Of a stretch of DNA of 64,000 bases, positions 46,162 to 57,989 are shown piece after piece. This stretch comes from Pseudoscleropodium purum. Taxonomy: Eukaryota; Streptophyta; Bryopsida; Hypnales; Brachytheciaceae. Location: positions 744,001-808,000 of the forward strand of contig OZ017805.1 in the NCBI GenBank assembly GCA_963969395.1, written 5' to 3'. Numbering within the stretch: the first letter of the stretch is position 1; each line of letters opens with the position of its first letter. The notes under the pieces are model-generated. The model was not told where the DNA came from. It did not search any database and worked only from the letters and a program-made list of their open reading frames with translations. Position numbers and translations under genes: made by a program.

Positions 46162-46190
46162 TTTGTACTCATAGAAGTACAAAAGGTTGA
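46162..46190. repeat. TTTTGTACT hairpin
   Basis: The arms TTTTGTACT and AGTACAAAA, separated by about six bases, form a perfect 9-bp palindrome. It is the clearest example of GTAC palindromes scattered through the 44-61 kb spacers. Confidence 0.7.
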
Positions 46191-46224
46191 CAATTTTCTT
46201 CTTTAATTGTTTTGCTCTTCTATT

Positions 46225-46680
46225 TTAGAGGTCGTTGGGATGTCTCCCCTTCCTGTGTACAAGGCTGACCTATAGTAGTACCTTGGAGAGGTTGATAAGG
46301 TGGAGAGGTAGAAGGGAAAGCTTCTGGTTTTTTCTTTGGATGAATTGAAGGTGCTTCTATTGAGACGAGACGGTGATAAATTGAAATGAACTGCAATTGC
46401 AAATGAAGAATTCAGGGCTATGGGTTTAGGTACAAGAATTTAATAAAATAAGAGGGATGACAACTATGAGGAGCCACATTTCGATGACTTGATCTTCTCT
46501 ATGTACTATTCTGACAAGGAGACGCAATATTTTCCCATCACTTGAAGCGGAGGGATTTTCACCTAAAGCACAATAGATGATTGTTGCTATGGTACATGCT
46601 ACATAGGCAAGAAGGTTGAGATACCTCCCTATGTAACCGCACTAAAAGCAATATTTTCTTAGGCTTTAGGGTTGATTTGA
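46225..46680 (+). pseudogene. Decayed coding island, unknown protein
   Basis: With stops skipped the frame reads MSPLPVYKADL, YLGEVDKVER, KGKLLVFSLDELKVLLLRRD, then EEPHFDDLIFSMYYSDKETQ and CYGTCYIGKKVEIPPYVTAL. At least eight stops occur, four of them TAG. The residue mix and steady frame support a former exon, but no family is recognised. Confidence 0.4.
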
Positions 46681-46882
46681 CTGTTGCAACATTAGGTACG
46701 CAAAGGATTCGTGACGGATCATAGTTGAAGAGGGAGGTTATTGTTGTTGTAGATAGACTAGGCACAAGAGATATCAACATAGGTGTTTTCTCTTTCCTGT
46801 ATGTATCTATCTTCAAACTTTGTATTTTGTGTTTAGTAAGATTCTTTTTTTTAAATACAACCTTATAGAAGTTGTGGATCAA

Positions 46883-47680
46883 TTAGTTTTCACAATGCAT
46901 GGTCATTTCTAAGCTTTCAGTATGTTCATGCATTGTTTGTTTATGATAGTTTATAATAATATAGAAATGTTCAACACTACATAAAATGTACAAGTGAATA
47001 CATCTAATTCCTAGATGCGCGTTCCCTTGGTAGTTTGCAACACATGCATAAACCATATTCTTTGTACAATTAGGTACAAAATGTCCTAAGAGTACCAAAA
47101 GATGTAATAGATGTACCCATTGCACTATACACCCTTTGCTGTTACGTGGCTTCGTGTTGAACATGTCTTTGAATGTGGTACCTTCTACAAGTATCACTAA
47201 CATTAGCATGTGTTGGGTGGCTACCAAAACATATGAGACTACTGTGAATATGGTATTGCAATAGAAGTTTCAAAGATGCCAGATACCCATTCAACATTGG
47301 TTAATTACTTCATAGATTCACTAAAGTAGATTCTCCAACTAAAAGCTTCTCCACAATCAGTTTCCACGTGTTTGGTCATTTGGCAAGAAGACATTGGTGA
47401 TGTGATGAACTAGAGTACCATCAATCACTTTGTCATAGTACTAAGTGCTACCACACTTACAATGGAAGGGCATTACAACATCTACAACTGTTGGCTTTTC
47501 AAAGCTACACCCATAATTCCAAGTGAGCTCTTCAAACATTGAAATGTCCAATTGTGAAAAGAATGCAGCATGGTAAAGTCTTAGGTCCTTGTTGCCTACT
47601 TTGACAAGTACATCTATGAGGTTAGCATCTTCACATCTAAAAAAACAAGGAATTCTAAGATTAGACATAGCAAAAGTCAA
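46883..47680 (-). pseudogene. Decayed minus-strand coding island
   Basis: The upstream block 47,680-47,441 reads KVGNKDLRLYHAAFFSQLDI and WNYGCSFEKPTVVDVVMPFH, continuing past a TAG as YYDKVIDGTLVHHITNVFLP. A second block (47,227-46,883) follows after stops. The pattern 'FFSQLDISMFEELTWNYG' looks like a genuine protein segment, but I cannot name it. Confidence 0.4.
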
Positions 47681-47689
47681 GCATCATAA

Positions 47690-48980
47690 TTGTACACATT
47701 TGTACATTATAAACGCAATGTATATACATTCATATATTTAGTCATATTGCAAGTATAGTCAACTGTCATGTTCTATATTATTGAAATCATAAGAAGAAAG
47801 TGGCAAATACTTATGGTTTAGAAAACAACTAACATTCCTGTTTATAGTGCTATCTATAGATAATGCCAAATCATTGGTGACAAACTCTTCAAACTTCCAA
47901 TCAACATCTAGATAGTGCAAGTGTAAATGACTCTGATTTCCTCAATTCTTCTAAAGCCCTCCGCTGCATGAGCTTTGCATTTGTAACAATTTCTTTTGTA
48001 TATTCAAAGACAAAAGTACCCTTCAAAATTTCCTACTTAGCCTGCAATCCTCAACCCATTTCTCTAGTCCAAAAAGTTGAAAAACCTCTATGGGAATCTA
48101 CAATCCTCTCTAAACCACTCTATTGCTACATTAACTACTATAGGTGTAAGAATTGTTGCATTCTTGAAGAAAAAACCTATAGGTATGACTAGGACATGCC
48201 AAACCTAGCTTCGAACAACACTCTTCAATGCAGAATAATGTTTCGTCCATCAATACCTACCAAGTATACAAATCATACCAAAGTCAGTATCTCTTATACA
48301 AATCAATACAAAATTTGTATTACAAAAAAGAGATAAATTGAATGCTCGCAAAGGTGGTCAAAGAAACCTACACCACAATAGAATTAGTGTTGTCCTTTCA
48401 ATTTTAGATGTACTTATAAGTTGGTTTAGGATGGAACTTTGTAGATGCCCTTTTTTGTTATACATCAAACAAAAGAGTTTTTCTAGTTGACAACTACGTG
48501 ATGCCCATGACAAGAACGCTCAACACATTGGCAAGAAGTTGGAAAATCCATCTTTACTTTAGCCAAATTTTGTGATGTGATAGTATATAGCTTGGATCAA
48601 GGCCAATAAGAAATTTGTCTGAAGCACGGTATTCTATACTTGGAACTAATATTCTGCTTAGAACTCTTTCTAATCCGTTGGACAAGTCGCTTGCATCATA
48701 TCAAAATTGTTCCTATGGATAGATGTAACTACAAAGACATATGAGCTTTTTATAGAGAAAATAAACTTTAAATTATTAAGTATAAGGGTCCACGGGGTGG
48801 ACTTGTGGTATCATTCACTTGGTTGATTTGCTCACTTTTCTTGATTTACTCTTTTTTTGCTTCCTCATCTTTGGAGATCTCCGCTTGTTCTTCCTAAATT
48901 CCATAGAAAATACATGAGTTAAACATTGGTACATTCTTCTTATATGCCATGGACATAAAAAGACTAGAAAGAATGGCAAA
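47690..48980. other. Spacer with weak minus-strand coding traces
   Basis: It begins with TGTACACATTTGTACATT and other GTAC motifs. An open plus-strand frame at 47,968-48,192 lacks motifs. No supported gene. Confidence 0.35.
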
Positions 48981-48983
48981 AAA

Positions 48984-49260
48984 TCACATACTCAGATCTT
49001 GTTGCTGATCTTGCTTGAACAACTTCATCTTCACCTTCTTTTTCAATGTGTGTAGATAGTTGTCTCTTTCCAATACAAAGGTCCTTGCCCCCTTGTATTC
49101 AACCATTGTCTTAAGCAACGACAATGAGGGCTTCAGTAGTGATAGCATTAGCAATGGTAGTGATGGCTTCAAGAATAGGGCAGCGATGGCTCTAATAGTG
49201 ATGGCTTCAAGAATGACGGCAACAATGGCTCTAACAATGATGGCTTAAATAGCACCAATT
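48984..49260 (-). pseudogene. Coiled-coil fragment plus GATGGCTCTAA minisatellite
   Basis: The minus-strand frame from about 49,105 reads MVEYKGARTFVLERDNYLHT and LKKKVKMKLFKQDQQQDL, a plausible charged exon. Upstream, 49,100-49,260 consists of repeats of TGATGGCTTCAAGAAT and (A/G)ATGGCTCTAA(T/C)A, so open frames there are repeat products. Confidence 0.4.
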
Positions 49261-49759
49261 TTAGTATTACCAAAGTCCCCAACATCGATAGATGAACCAC
49301 CCACACACAATGTCCTCTGCCCATTGATTGGAATGGCTTATACATTCCACACACAACAAAGTATATAAGTTTAAACAAAGAAATATATTTTTGTGCTATC
49401 CTTCTACATTCCAAAAAGAACAAATTTTACAAATTTAAAGATAAGATACATTTTCCACTATGCCACTACATTCCTAACAAACCACATTCACAAAATTGTA
49501 CACATTTGTACATTTAGTACATATTTTGTAAGACAGTAATATCTACCAATATATGAAATTTAAGTCTCTAAGTCTCTAGGGACCTTGATCTAAGTCTCAT
49601 CCTTAAACCTTGCCTAAATCATTTCCAAAAATCATAATTCTCAAATATCTTTAGAAAAAAATCTGCAAATTTGGATATATTGTAAAAGACGAGAAAATAG
49701 TTGAAAAAAGATAGTGCCTAAATTCGAAGGATCCAAATCAAGGAAGGTTCAAGAATCAC

Positions 49760-50050
49760 TTACCTAGATATCTGTAATCCTACTATGTGCATTGCCCTAG
49801 TATATTCGTCACAGCTAGTACAAAATGAATCACCATAGCCTTGGACCACCAAGACATCCCTTCCTTCTCCAGTTGTGGATGTAACATTGGGTGAATTGAA
49901 TGGAAGCACCTCTGTTATGCCAATATCTCCAACAATGGATGTAAAATTGGTCGAAGTGAATGGGAGCACCTCTGCAACACCATTGTGTCTTCGACAGTGG
50001 CTAAAACATTGGCCAAATTGAATGAGAGCACCCTTGAGACACCATTGTCT
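49760..50050 (-). pseudogene. Coding remnant made of about 22-residue repeats
   Basis: On the minus strand, units of about 63-72 bases read EVLPFNSPNVTSTTGEGRD, EVLPFTSTNFTSIVGDIGIT and RVLSFNLANVLATVEDTMV, in frames that shift between units. The consensus (V)LPFN-x-(P/A)NVTS-T(V/T)(E/G) is clear. The plus strand shows the same period as CACCTCTG ... TTGAATGG(G/A)AGCACC. It may be the repeat region of a larger minus-strand gene. Confidence 0.5.
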
Positions 50051-50389
50051 AGGAGTGCTTTTGTCCTACATTCTAGCAAACCATTATACAAAGCACTTTA
50101 GGTAGTCCACAAATACAAAAACAATATCAAATCAACAATAAGACTTGCAAAGCAATGGGGACAATATCCACTTGTTGGTGGAGATTTGATGTCTAATAGT
50201 GATTACATTGTTCATTTTTTTAGCCTAGAGGCAATATCCTCTTCGAAAGGAATAGCAGATATGATATTGTATTCATCTTGAACCCCCTCTTCATCGTCAC
50301 CCATTTCTGAAGTAGAATTTTTTTTCTCTCCTTCTCCTTCTCCTTCTAAGGAAGTATGGCCTATACTAGAATAGAAGTAGTACTTAAGA

Positions 50390-51100
50390 AACCATGTTAT
50401 GTCCCAAATTTAGGCCCAAAAATACAAATATGGCACATCAAATGTAAATGTAAATGTACAAAAAGTACAACTTCTTCCAAATTGTACACACGGATAGTAC
50501 AAATTATACAATCTAGGTTAGCACAAAATTAACTACAATACTATAACAATTGTCTAAATACAAACAACATGAAGAGCTCTACGAAGTGTACAAATTACAC
50601 TACAACAATAACAAGAAAGCCCATACTAACCATGAGTTACTACCCACTCCAAACCCTATATAAACTATACACATTATATTACAACAACTACTACAAGGAC
50701 AACAAGAAAGACCATACTATACATTAAGTACTAAAAGAATAAACATCTATATTGATTCTATAAATTATATTATAACAAGTACAACAACAAAGACCATACT
50801 GAATAAATTAGAAACTACAAAATATGTGGGTAACAATGTATCCAGAACGTTATTGAAGTGTACAAACTTGTGTTGTAGAAATACAAAAAATACAATTGCA
50901 AAGAGAATAGTACAAATAAAAAAAATATCAACTACAAATCAATGCACTTCTAATACCCTTTGGTAATGATCTACCATGAAAGTCAAAATACTTATAAAAA
51001 ATTACGCATGCCATGATACAAACTATACGATCATTGTTACAGAACTACAAATCTTCTAATCCCAAGTACAACAAACCAAGTGAATATAATAATATATCTA
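50390..51100. repeat. GTACAA-rich spacer
   Basis: GTACAA, TTGTAC and ACTACAA-type motifs recur many times without a strict period, for example TGTAC AAAAA GTACA near 50,456. TATAACAA(G/T)TACAACAA and ACTACAACAA phrases repeat. No coding sequence is seen. Confidence 0.55.
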
Positions 51101-51599
51101 CCACTTAGAATGTATTTGTACAATATTATCTTCCTCCTCCTTAATGGTTGTTGTTCTACATTGTTGGATGGTTGTATGTGCTTCTGCTACAGCATTATTC
51201 CTAGTTGCTAATCCTCCACTAATAGTAGTGTCACACTCTGTCTTCAACTTTGTCCACTCTTTGCTCCCACCTCCAAGGTAACTACAACGACGAACACCCT
51301 TGATCCCAAAACTCATGATCCATTTGTCGTATGTGCAATCTAGGCATAAATATCTTCACACATCCAAATGTGGTAAGATGACATGGAATATTGTCCTAGG
51401 GAACTCCAGGATGTTGTCACAAACTTTGGTATTTGGATTTCCTCTATTTCCAATCTGTCTACTTACTCTCTTTCTTTTCCGATTTCGACTACTTTTCAAA
51501 ATCCAATCCAAATCCATCCTCCTCTAGATTTTGGTTCCGTTTCTTCCATTCTTTGGTTTTCTATTCCTTTGTTTTACCATTAAAAGGTCCGCTATTGAT

Positions 51600-53030
51600 T
51601 TTTAGAGGAGTAGGAACTATACCACCCAAGTTTCTCTCTCTTTCTTTCACTCTCTAGTCTTACTAAAACAAACAATCATCTAAGCCAATCGATGTATTGC
51701 AGTAGAGAAGAAAGATCTGTATCCTTACAAGTTTCTAAATGGCCTTTTTAGCAAGCAGGTCATTCAAGACTACGCCCCCTTCCTTCTACTACAACGACAG
51801 ATCAAAGGCACCTAGAATTGATAGGGGATAGTCTTCCTAGCTGTTAGACGGATTCTAAGGTTGGTAGACCTTTCGATGAGTAGGGATTTCCGTTGGTGGT
51901 CGCTAATCTCCGTAGGGAATTGCGTCTAATTCCAAACTTGTTGTCATACTATTCTTTGGCTTAACCGGATTATCATTCCGGTATTTCAAAGGTACCACAC
52001 ACAAGTCCTTGTTCACAAGTCCTTGTTCACAAGTCCTTGTTTACAAATCCAACACTATCACGAACATACTCCCTTAATTTGACCTAGTCACCTACAATCC
52101 GGATTGTTCTTCACTCGTCCTTCTTATATCTCAACACTCCAATAAATAAACTAACAATAATTTCTATACAAAATCAGAGCCAAAATGTCTACCGAATGGC
52201 TCAAATTATATAAGGGAATAAAATACAATTGAATAAGCACTAGGACGGAAAGAGAGGGCAACAAACTTGCTCGCCTTTAAAAACCAAAATCAAAACCAAA
52301 GTCAACACCAAAATGGCACCCCAAAAATCAAGGCAACTACACAACTACCTGCCCCCAGGAAATCTAGAAAGTCACAAGCCAATTGTCTCAAGATATTCGG
52401 AAAGTCATAGGCCAATTGTTCTAAGAAATCCAAAAAGTCACAAGCTAGTTCTCTCATGAAATTTGAAATTCGGACCCACATACAGAAAATCCGTTCCGGA
52501 ATCTAAAAATAAAAATCCTAACTAATTAGAAACAACCTACTAGCTATTTGCCTTTACATGCCTTCTTCGAGCTGCTCCCGCTTTGACTTCCTAGTGTCTT
52601 CGCAGAGGCCTTCGCTAAAGTCGCCTTGATTGCCACTTGGGTCTAAATCATCTGTCTCAAATCATTTTCCAGATTCTAGATCTTAGACATTTTTAGATTC
52701 CGGATCCGTTAGTCTGGATTGATTTCCGGGTTGATTCCAGATCTAGTTTTGATATTGCCAAAAGTCTTTAAAAATACTTCTTGGACAACTATCCAAGTTC
52801 CAGTTTCCAATTAGGACGGAAAGTGTAAATTTCCTCCTTAACCATTTTATCTCAATTAAGAGACCCTATGGTTTGCTAATCCATAATTCTAGTAATTTCT
52901 CTATTTCTAATCCATACAATCAGAAAGATATACTAAAGATGAATTTCTTACTTCAAATTCTATTTGAAATAACTAAAATTTGTTTCTCTAGGTTCCCACA
53001 CCATTCAATTGGTTGAACTTGCCTATAATT
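51600..53030 (-). mobile_element. Gag-only retroelement-like unit II, internally deleted
   Basis: Read on the minus strand, the leader (about 53,000-52,690) matches the leader of unit I. The sequence then passes directly to a C-terminal gag tail (KASAKTLGSQSGSSSKKACK, near 52,590), which matches the unit I tail at about 32,890-32,930. The central gag domain is absent, so unit II is an internal-deletion derivative. Downstream sequence (52,500-51,600) has no coding potential. A 14-base direct repeat CACAAGTCCTTGTT occurs three times at about 51,999-52,045. Unit II is inverted relative to unit I. Confidence 0.6.
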
Positions 53031-53279
53031 CAAAACAGAGCATTCTATGATTGTAGTGAAGTTCACCAACATACACCATGGGTGTTATAGGTGTTTGCAA
53101 GCGAAAACAACCATTTCAGAATGGAGGAAGGGGAAACCGCACAAGACACACAAGTCCTATGCAATGCCTACTTTCCCTACGACATACACTAGAAGTAACA
53201 ATCACATGTGAAAGTCACTAGATGCATGCCCCAAATAAATATATTCCTCCTACAAAGCACAAACTTGCAAGGGCATCTT

Positions 53280-54620
53280 CACAACTCATAGGTACTCCAG
53301 ATTGAATGCCTCTTCTAAGCTAACCTCTTCCCCTTGCAACCTCTTCAAGCAATTTAAAGCTTGCTGTACTAAATCTTTAGTAATGTTCAACTTCACCAAG
53401 CCCTTCTAAAGATCAACTATTGCAGTGAATTTCTTCTCATAATGTTGTGCTTTCTATTTCATGAGCTTCACCACCCCCCTTTGAAGAGTAATGGTTGCAA
53501 GTTTTTCCTCTTTGGCTATAATTAAATCCCACTCAGCCTCCAATCTAGCCTCAAGCTCTAGATTCTCCATTGCCAACAATCGGCCCAAATACTCCCACTT
53601 GGAATTGCATTCGTCCTCTTCCTAAACTATTCCATCCATTGAACTCCCTCTGCCTTTACAAATTTGAGACTCTAACTCTCTTCTATCCATGTAAGTTTTT
53701 TGCTTTTGTTGGATGACCATTCCAATGTTTGGCACCTTCCCCTTCTTCATGTGGATGTTGTCCTTTGTAGCCCTTTCCCATTGGGTTTTGTTTATATCTT
53801 CTCCATAGGCAACCCAATCATGAGAAGAGTTTTGGGGGGTACAGAAGCTTGTTTCAAGCCTGTTCCCCTGCAGCGTGGGGAATGGCCCGTTGTTAGAATT
53901 TTTTTTTCATAAAAAAAAAAAAAATTAGTCTCTAAATGCAAAAAAAAAAAATTTTTTGGTCAATGATGTGGTAGGGTCTCGGCCATGTCAGACCGTTGTG
54001 CTGAACCTATTTCCTGCATTCACAAGCTGTAATAACTCGCGGGCATCCAAAGGCCCTAAAAATCTTCTAATGTCACTAGGTGGTTTTGTTCCTCCAAAAC
54101 AATCCCTTTGGCCATCTTGTGAGGAAGTAGACTATGAGGCTCTTCTCGTTGATAGAGAGCTTGTAGGAGCTCTTTGATACTCTTTTGAGTCTATATTGAA
54201 TTCATGTCTTTCCAATTGTAACCATAGCGGCCCCCAGCTTTCCAAAAAGTTTGACATATTGAGTGTCATCAAAAGGTTTGCCTTCCCATTTTGTTAAGTG
54301 ACTTGGCATGTACTCCTCATCTTTGAAACCATACTTCTCCAAGAAATTTGCTTTGGTGAGTAGAAGTAGTGGCTCAGGTAGCTTTGGTGCCTCATCTCCC
54401 TTGTTGTTTTCCTCTTGGTTATCTTTGTCATTGCCTTCCTTGCTATTTTTGTTGCCCTCATTGCTACCTTTATTACTACCTTTTTCCTCGCCTTCCTCAC
54501 TTCTTTCATTGCTACCCTCTTTGCTACTATCCTCCTCTTCCTTGTTCTCCTCTTCACTTGCCTCCTTGCTCTTTTCCTCACTCTCTTCGTGTTTACACTA
54601 TCAACTAATAGTGGTCGGGC
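53280..54620 (-). pseudogene. Acidic low-complexity and coiled-coil gene remnant
   Basis: From about 54,595 the minus strand reads HEESEEKSKEASEEENKEEE and further Glu/Ser/Asn/Lys repeats, then LTKANFLEKYGFKDEEYMPS and YVKLFGKLGAAMVTIGKT to about 54,205. A shifted block (PPSDIRRFLGPLDARELLQL, about 54,095-54,030) follows. After poly-A/T tracts near 53,910-53,955, a further frame runs from about 53,880: RLETSFCTPQNSSHDWVAYG, KKGKVPNIGMVIQQKQKTYM, and ELEARLEAEWDLIIAKEEKL. It ends near 53,290. This is an acidic tail plus a long coiled coil, like the other gag-like families here, but no direct alignment was found. Stops are TAG and TAA at Gln/Trp-like positions. Confidence 0.5.
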
Positions 54621-54724
54621 GTGCAACAACTGATTCCCTTGTAGTGGTAGGGTGGGCAACAACCACCTGACTAACACTCAAACAACGTACAACAACAACT
54701 ATTTGGAATTGATGTACATTGGAA

Positions 54725-54817
54725 GCTTAGAAATAAACTGAATTTTGAACAACGTACATTAAATGCAAAATAAATATGTTTATTGTTATGAACCCTAAAC
54801 CTTGAATCGTATTACAT

Positions 54818-54916
<99 letters not shown>

Positions 54917-55150
54917 TAAATATAAATAAATAAATAATTTTATTTATTTATTTATTTTTTAAATTTAAATTTAAATTTTTTTATGAATCAATAAAATACT
55001 ATTTGAAACAAGAATGCCACATTTTATGAACAAATGTTCTTTAGAAAATAATAATATTGAGTTAGAATAAAATGTGTAAAGCTTTTTAGAATTTAGAGTT
55101 TAGGGTATAGATTGTCTTATAATAAGAGAATCTTGAATTAAAAATAAACA
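54725..55150 (+). repeat. Duplicated block D, copy 1 (carries the TA tract)
   Basis: It starts GAATTTTGAAC near 54,741 and ends AAGAGAATCTTGAA(T/C)TAAAAATAAA near 55,148. Copy 2 at 55,750-56,032 shares both ends and intermediate landmarks: AAATATGTTTAT, GAAC(C/T)CTAAACCTT, ACTATTTGAAACAA, GAACA(A/C)ATGTTCTTTAGAAA. The copies are direct repeats about 1 kb apart. Confidence 0.75.
54822..54910. repeat. (TA)n microsatellite, about 89 bases
   Basis: An uninterrupted AT dinucleotide run lies within copy 1 of block D. The matching position of copy 2 has only ATATACCTATTT, so the expansion arose after duplication. Such runs are length-unstable and hard to assemble. Confidence 0.97.
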
Positions 55151-55749
55151 ATTTAAATATTGGAATATTTTAGCATCTTTATTCTTATATCCCAAGTACT
55201 CAACATATGTAATTTTTTTTAATTAAAGGTTCATTCAATGATAATGGGTGGTTTCGTTCTTCGAGAATAAATATTCAATGATAAATAAAGAAAAAGAATT
55301 TAATATTTTAATTTATACATCCTTTTTAAATAATCACTGAAGTATACTAAATTGTAACTTAGCACAGGTACTTTTTTTATGCACAAAATTGGAAATTCTT
55401 TTAATATGGCAAGAAACTAATACATTGAATGATAAAAATAAAAGAAAGTTTTTTTTCTACTATACAAAAAATAACTTAACAATACATCAAAAAATACCTA
55501 TTGCAAGATGTTAGATACAAAAACCAAGATTCAACACTTGGTATTATATAAAGAAAAGAAGATGTATATTTGTTATTAAAAAAAGATTAAACAACAAAAT
55601 GAAAAAATGGTATTCTTGTTGACAATACAATGGAAGGTTCAATGACAATAAAAATCAAAAGACATGTATTCTAATTTTTAAGAAGAAAAATCAATTACAA
55701 GAGTTTTTTCTTATTTCTAAAATCAAAATATCCAAGCATAAAAAAAACG

Positions 55750-56032
55750 AATTGAATTTTGAACTATGCATAGGAAATACCAAACAAGTATGTTTATATT
55801 CATGAACTCTAAACCTTCAATGATATAAAATGAAAACATATACCTATTTCTTAAATTATCAACAAAACATTATTTGAAACAAAATTGACTCGTTTTATTT
55901 CATGAACACATGTTCTTTAGAAAGCAAAATACTGAGTAAGACAAAATAAAATATGTAAGACTTTTTAGGTTTCTTAGGTTTTAGGGTTTAGGATTTAAGT
56001 TACAATAAGAGAATCTTGAACTAAAAATAAAT
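55750..56032 (+). repeat. Duplicated block D, copy 2
   Basis: It is the direct-repeat partner of 54,741-55,148 without the TA expansion. It contains TTAGGTTTTAGGGTTTAGGATTT, an interstitial telomere-like phrase, where copy 1 has TTTAGAGTTTAGGGTATAG. Confidence 0.7.
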
Positions 56033-56937
56033 ACAGGAACTATGGTAATATTTTGGTACTCCCAGAAATTATGTTTCTCCTTGCATAGGATGCCAAACTT
56101 TGAATGCTGAAATGACAATAAAGAAAAATGTCTCCAAAATGTAGAAAAGCAATGCAAGTTTACGAGATTTTTATTTATAGAAGATGGTGGCAAGAAGATG
56201 GTGGCCACCTTCTACATACAAGGGATAATTCATGTACAACTTGAATACAACTTATGCTTTCTAAAATTTAAATTTCTAACAAAGAGACTGATACTTGCAA
56301 ATACAATGCAAATGAAGATATCAGTACATGTATTTGATTGACATAACCTCAAAAAACTCTAAAATGTCATTTCATAATATTTTCAATTTTTTTTAAATTA
56401 GAAAGGGCCAAATGGGCCACATATTGGATAGTTTGTACAAGCGAGTACATAACGTAGAAGAACATTTGTAATCATTTTGAAGTAAATGACCACCCAATTA
56501 CTAAGTACAATGTATCCAACTCTTTCAAGTGATTTCTTAGTATTTCACTTCTTGCTTCTTCAAAGAGTTTGCTCTAAGTCTAGATTATTCAAAACTCTTT
56601 CAAAAGTTGTCTAATGTCACGTGTAAAGATTATCCCTCGAGTCCAACACTCAAGGATATCTCAAGCAAAACCAATGCAAGTGAGACAAGTTGTAGATCCG
56701 AAATTTGAAAAGATAATGACCAAAATGTCTTTTGGTTAATTGGTAAGTATTTGTGTTATATAAGTGTTTTTTCAATGTATGTTTTTGTACTAAAGATCGG
56801 GTAGGGGTCAGCTATAAACTAGCAAACCCTACGGTGAGCCCATAGGGCGAACTGTACTTAGAGAGAAAGGAGGGGGTTGGCCGATTCTGCAAGGGAGGCA
56901 AACTAATGCGACGGTAATCCTAGATTGACACATTAAA

Positions 56938-57144
56938 TTATAAACCGATCAACTTTTGGAGGTGCATGAAGTCAACGTGGCTTTCTAAAATATTCTCATT
57001 CATCTTATACAAGTCATCCCTCTTGTATTCATCCCTCTTATACTTGTTAGCTCGGTAGTCCACATAATCAATAGACCTTTGTTCGATCTCTAGTACATTA
57101 AAAACACAAAGGGTCGTATTTAATTTGAACGATAGAGGGAGCAT
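56938..57144 (-). pseudogene. Fragment paralogous to the 59.5-kb gene remnant
   Basis: The minus-strand frame reads VLEIEQRSIDYVDYRANKYK and RDDLYKMNENILESHVDFMH. Its DNA aligns with about 59,500-59,620 (GATGACTTGTATAAGATGAAT versus GATGAGTTGTACAAGATATAC, and CATGCACCTCC.AAAGTTGATCGG versus TGCGCCTCCTAAAGTTGGTCGG). It is a partial duplicate of the same gene. Confidence 0.55.
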
Positions 57145-57310
57145 ACTCTGGTGGTAGAATTGATAGACTCTTCAAACTTGCTGATTTTGCAAATTAATCA
57201 AACTCAAAATTAGCTGAATACCCCCCCCCCCCCATTCTTAACCATGGATGTTTCATTGGTATCATTGTTTTTTTTTTGTGTGTTCTATCAAGTTGTAAAT
57301 TTCTTACTAG

Positions 57311-57656
57311 GTGTCTTTTGATGTAGACAATGCCTTTAGCCTTCATGTGTCGACATGGACACTAATTCCGGGAGAAGAATGTACTCATGGTCATTCAATA
57401 GCAGATTCTATTTCCCATGACAATGAAGGTATCATACAGTGGTATTCAACCACAAGTCAAAGTCACTCGGGGTTTCAAACATTTTTTAGATTACTATAAA
57501 GTTTGTAAAAGTGAACTTATTTTTTTTCACCTAGTGGCTCCATTCCTTTTCAAAGTAGACTTCACTAAAAGACCTCATTCACCACGACTTGATTTTGAAG
57601 AGACAAAATTTGATGAAGTTGATATTGTGGATTTGAATGCAATTGAAAAACCTTGA
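57311..57656 (+). pseudogene. Short plus-strand coding island
   Basis: After an acceptor-like TTTCTTACTAG the frame reads VSFDVDNAFSLHVSTWTLIP and EECTHGHSIADSISHDNEG; it then shifts to GFKHFLDYYKVCKSELIFFH and KFDEVDIVDLNAIEKP with a stop at 57,654-57,656. The second part is a plausible terminal exon. Family unknown. A C tract precedes it at about 57,220-57,233. Confidence 0.35.
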
Positions 57657-57989
57657 AGTCACATTTTAAAGTAGAAACTTAGTACACTGTATACCGGAAA
57701 AGCACAAACTTAATACACAATTTTTTTCTATTTTGGGTTCAAGTTGGAAAACTTTGTTCAAGATCCCTTTTTCTAAGTTTTTTAAATGGATTACTATTGC
57801 ATTTTGATACATACTTTGGGATGTTCAAATGTATACTTAAGATATATTTTTACATGAAGACAATATGTGCATCATCAAATTTCATTATAATTTTGGTGTA
57901 AAGACTAGGTGTACAAAATTAGTATATTGCGTATATAGTTTTTTGTTCTGTACCATGGTTGTATAAAATCTAACCAAGTGGCATAATCC

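Noticed and set aside
54308..54670. Plus-strand Ser/Leu-rich open frame of 120 codons
   Set aside because: It is the antisense of a Glu/Ser/Lys/Asn-rich minus-strand coding stretch; low-complexity GAA/GAG/AGC codons leave the reverse strand open.
54294..54677. Minus-strand Arg/Lys-rich open frame of 127 codons
   Set aside because: It is a frame shadow of the acidic frame; the acidic frame continues into a normal globular sequence (FLEKYGFKDEEYMPS) and is preferred.
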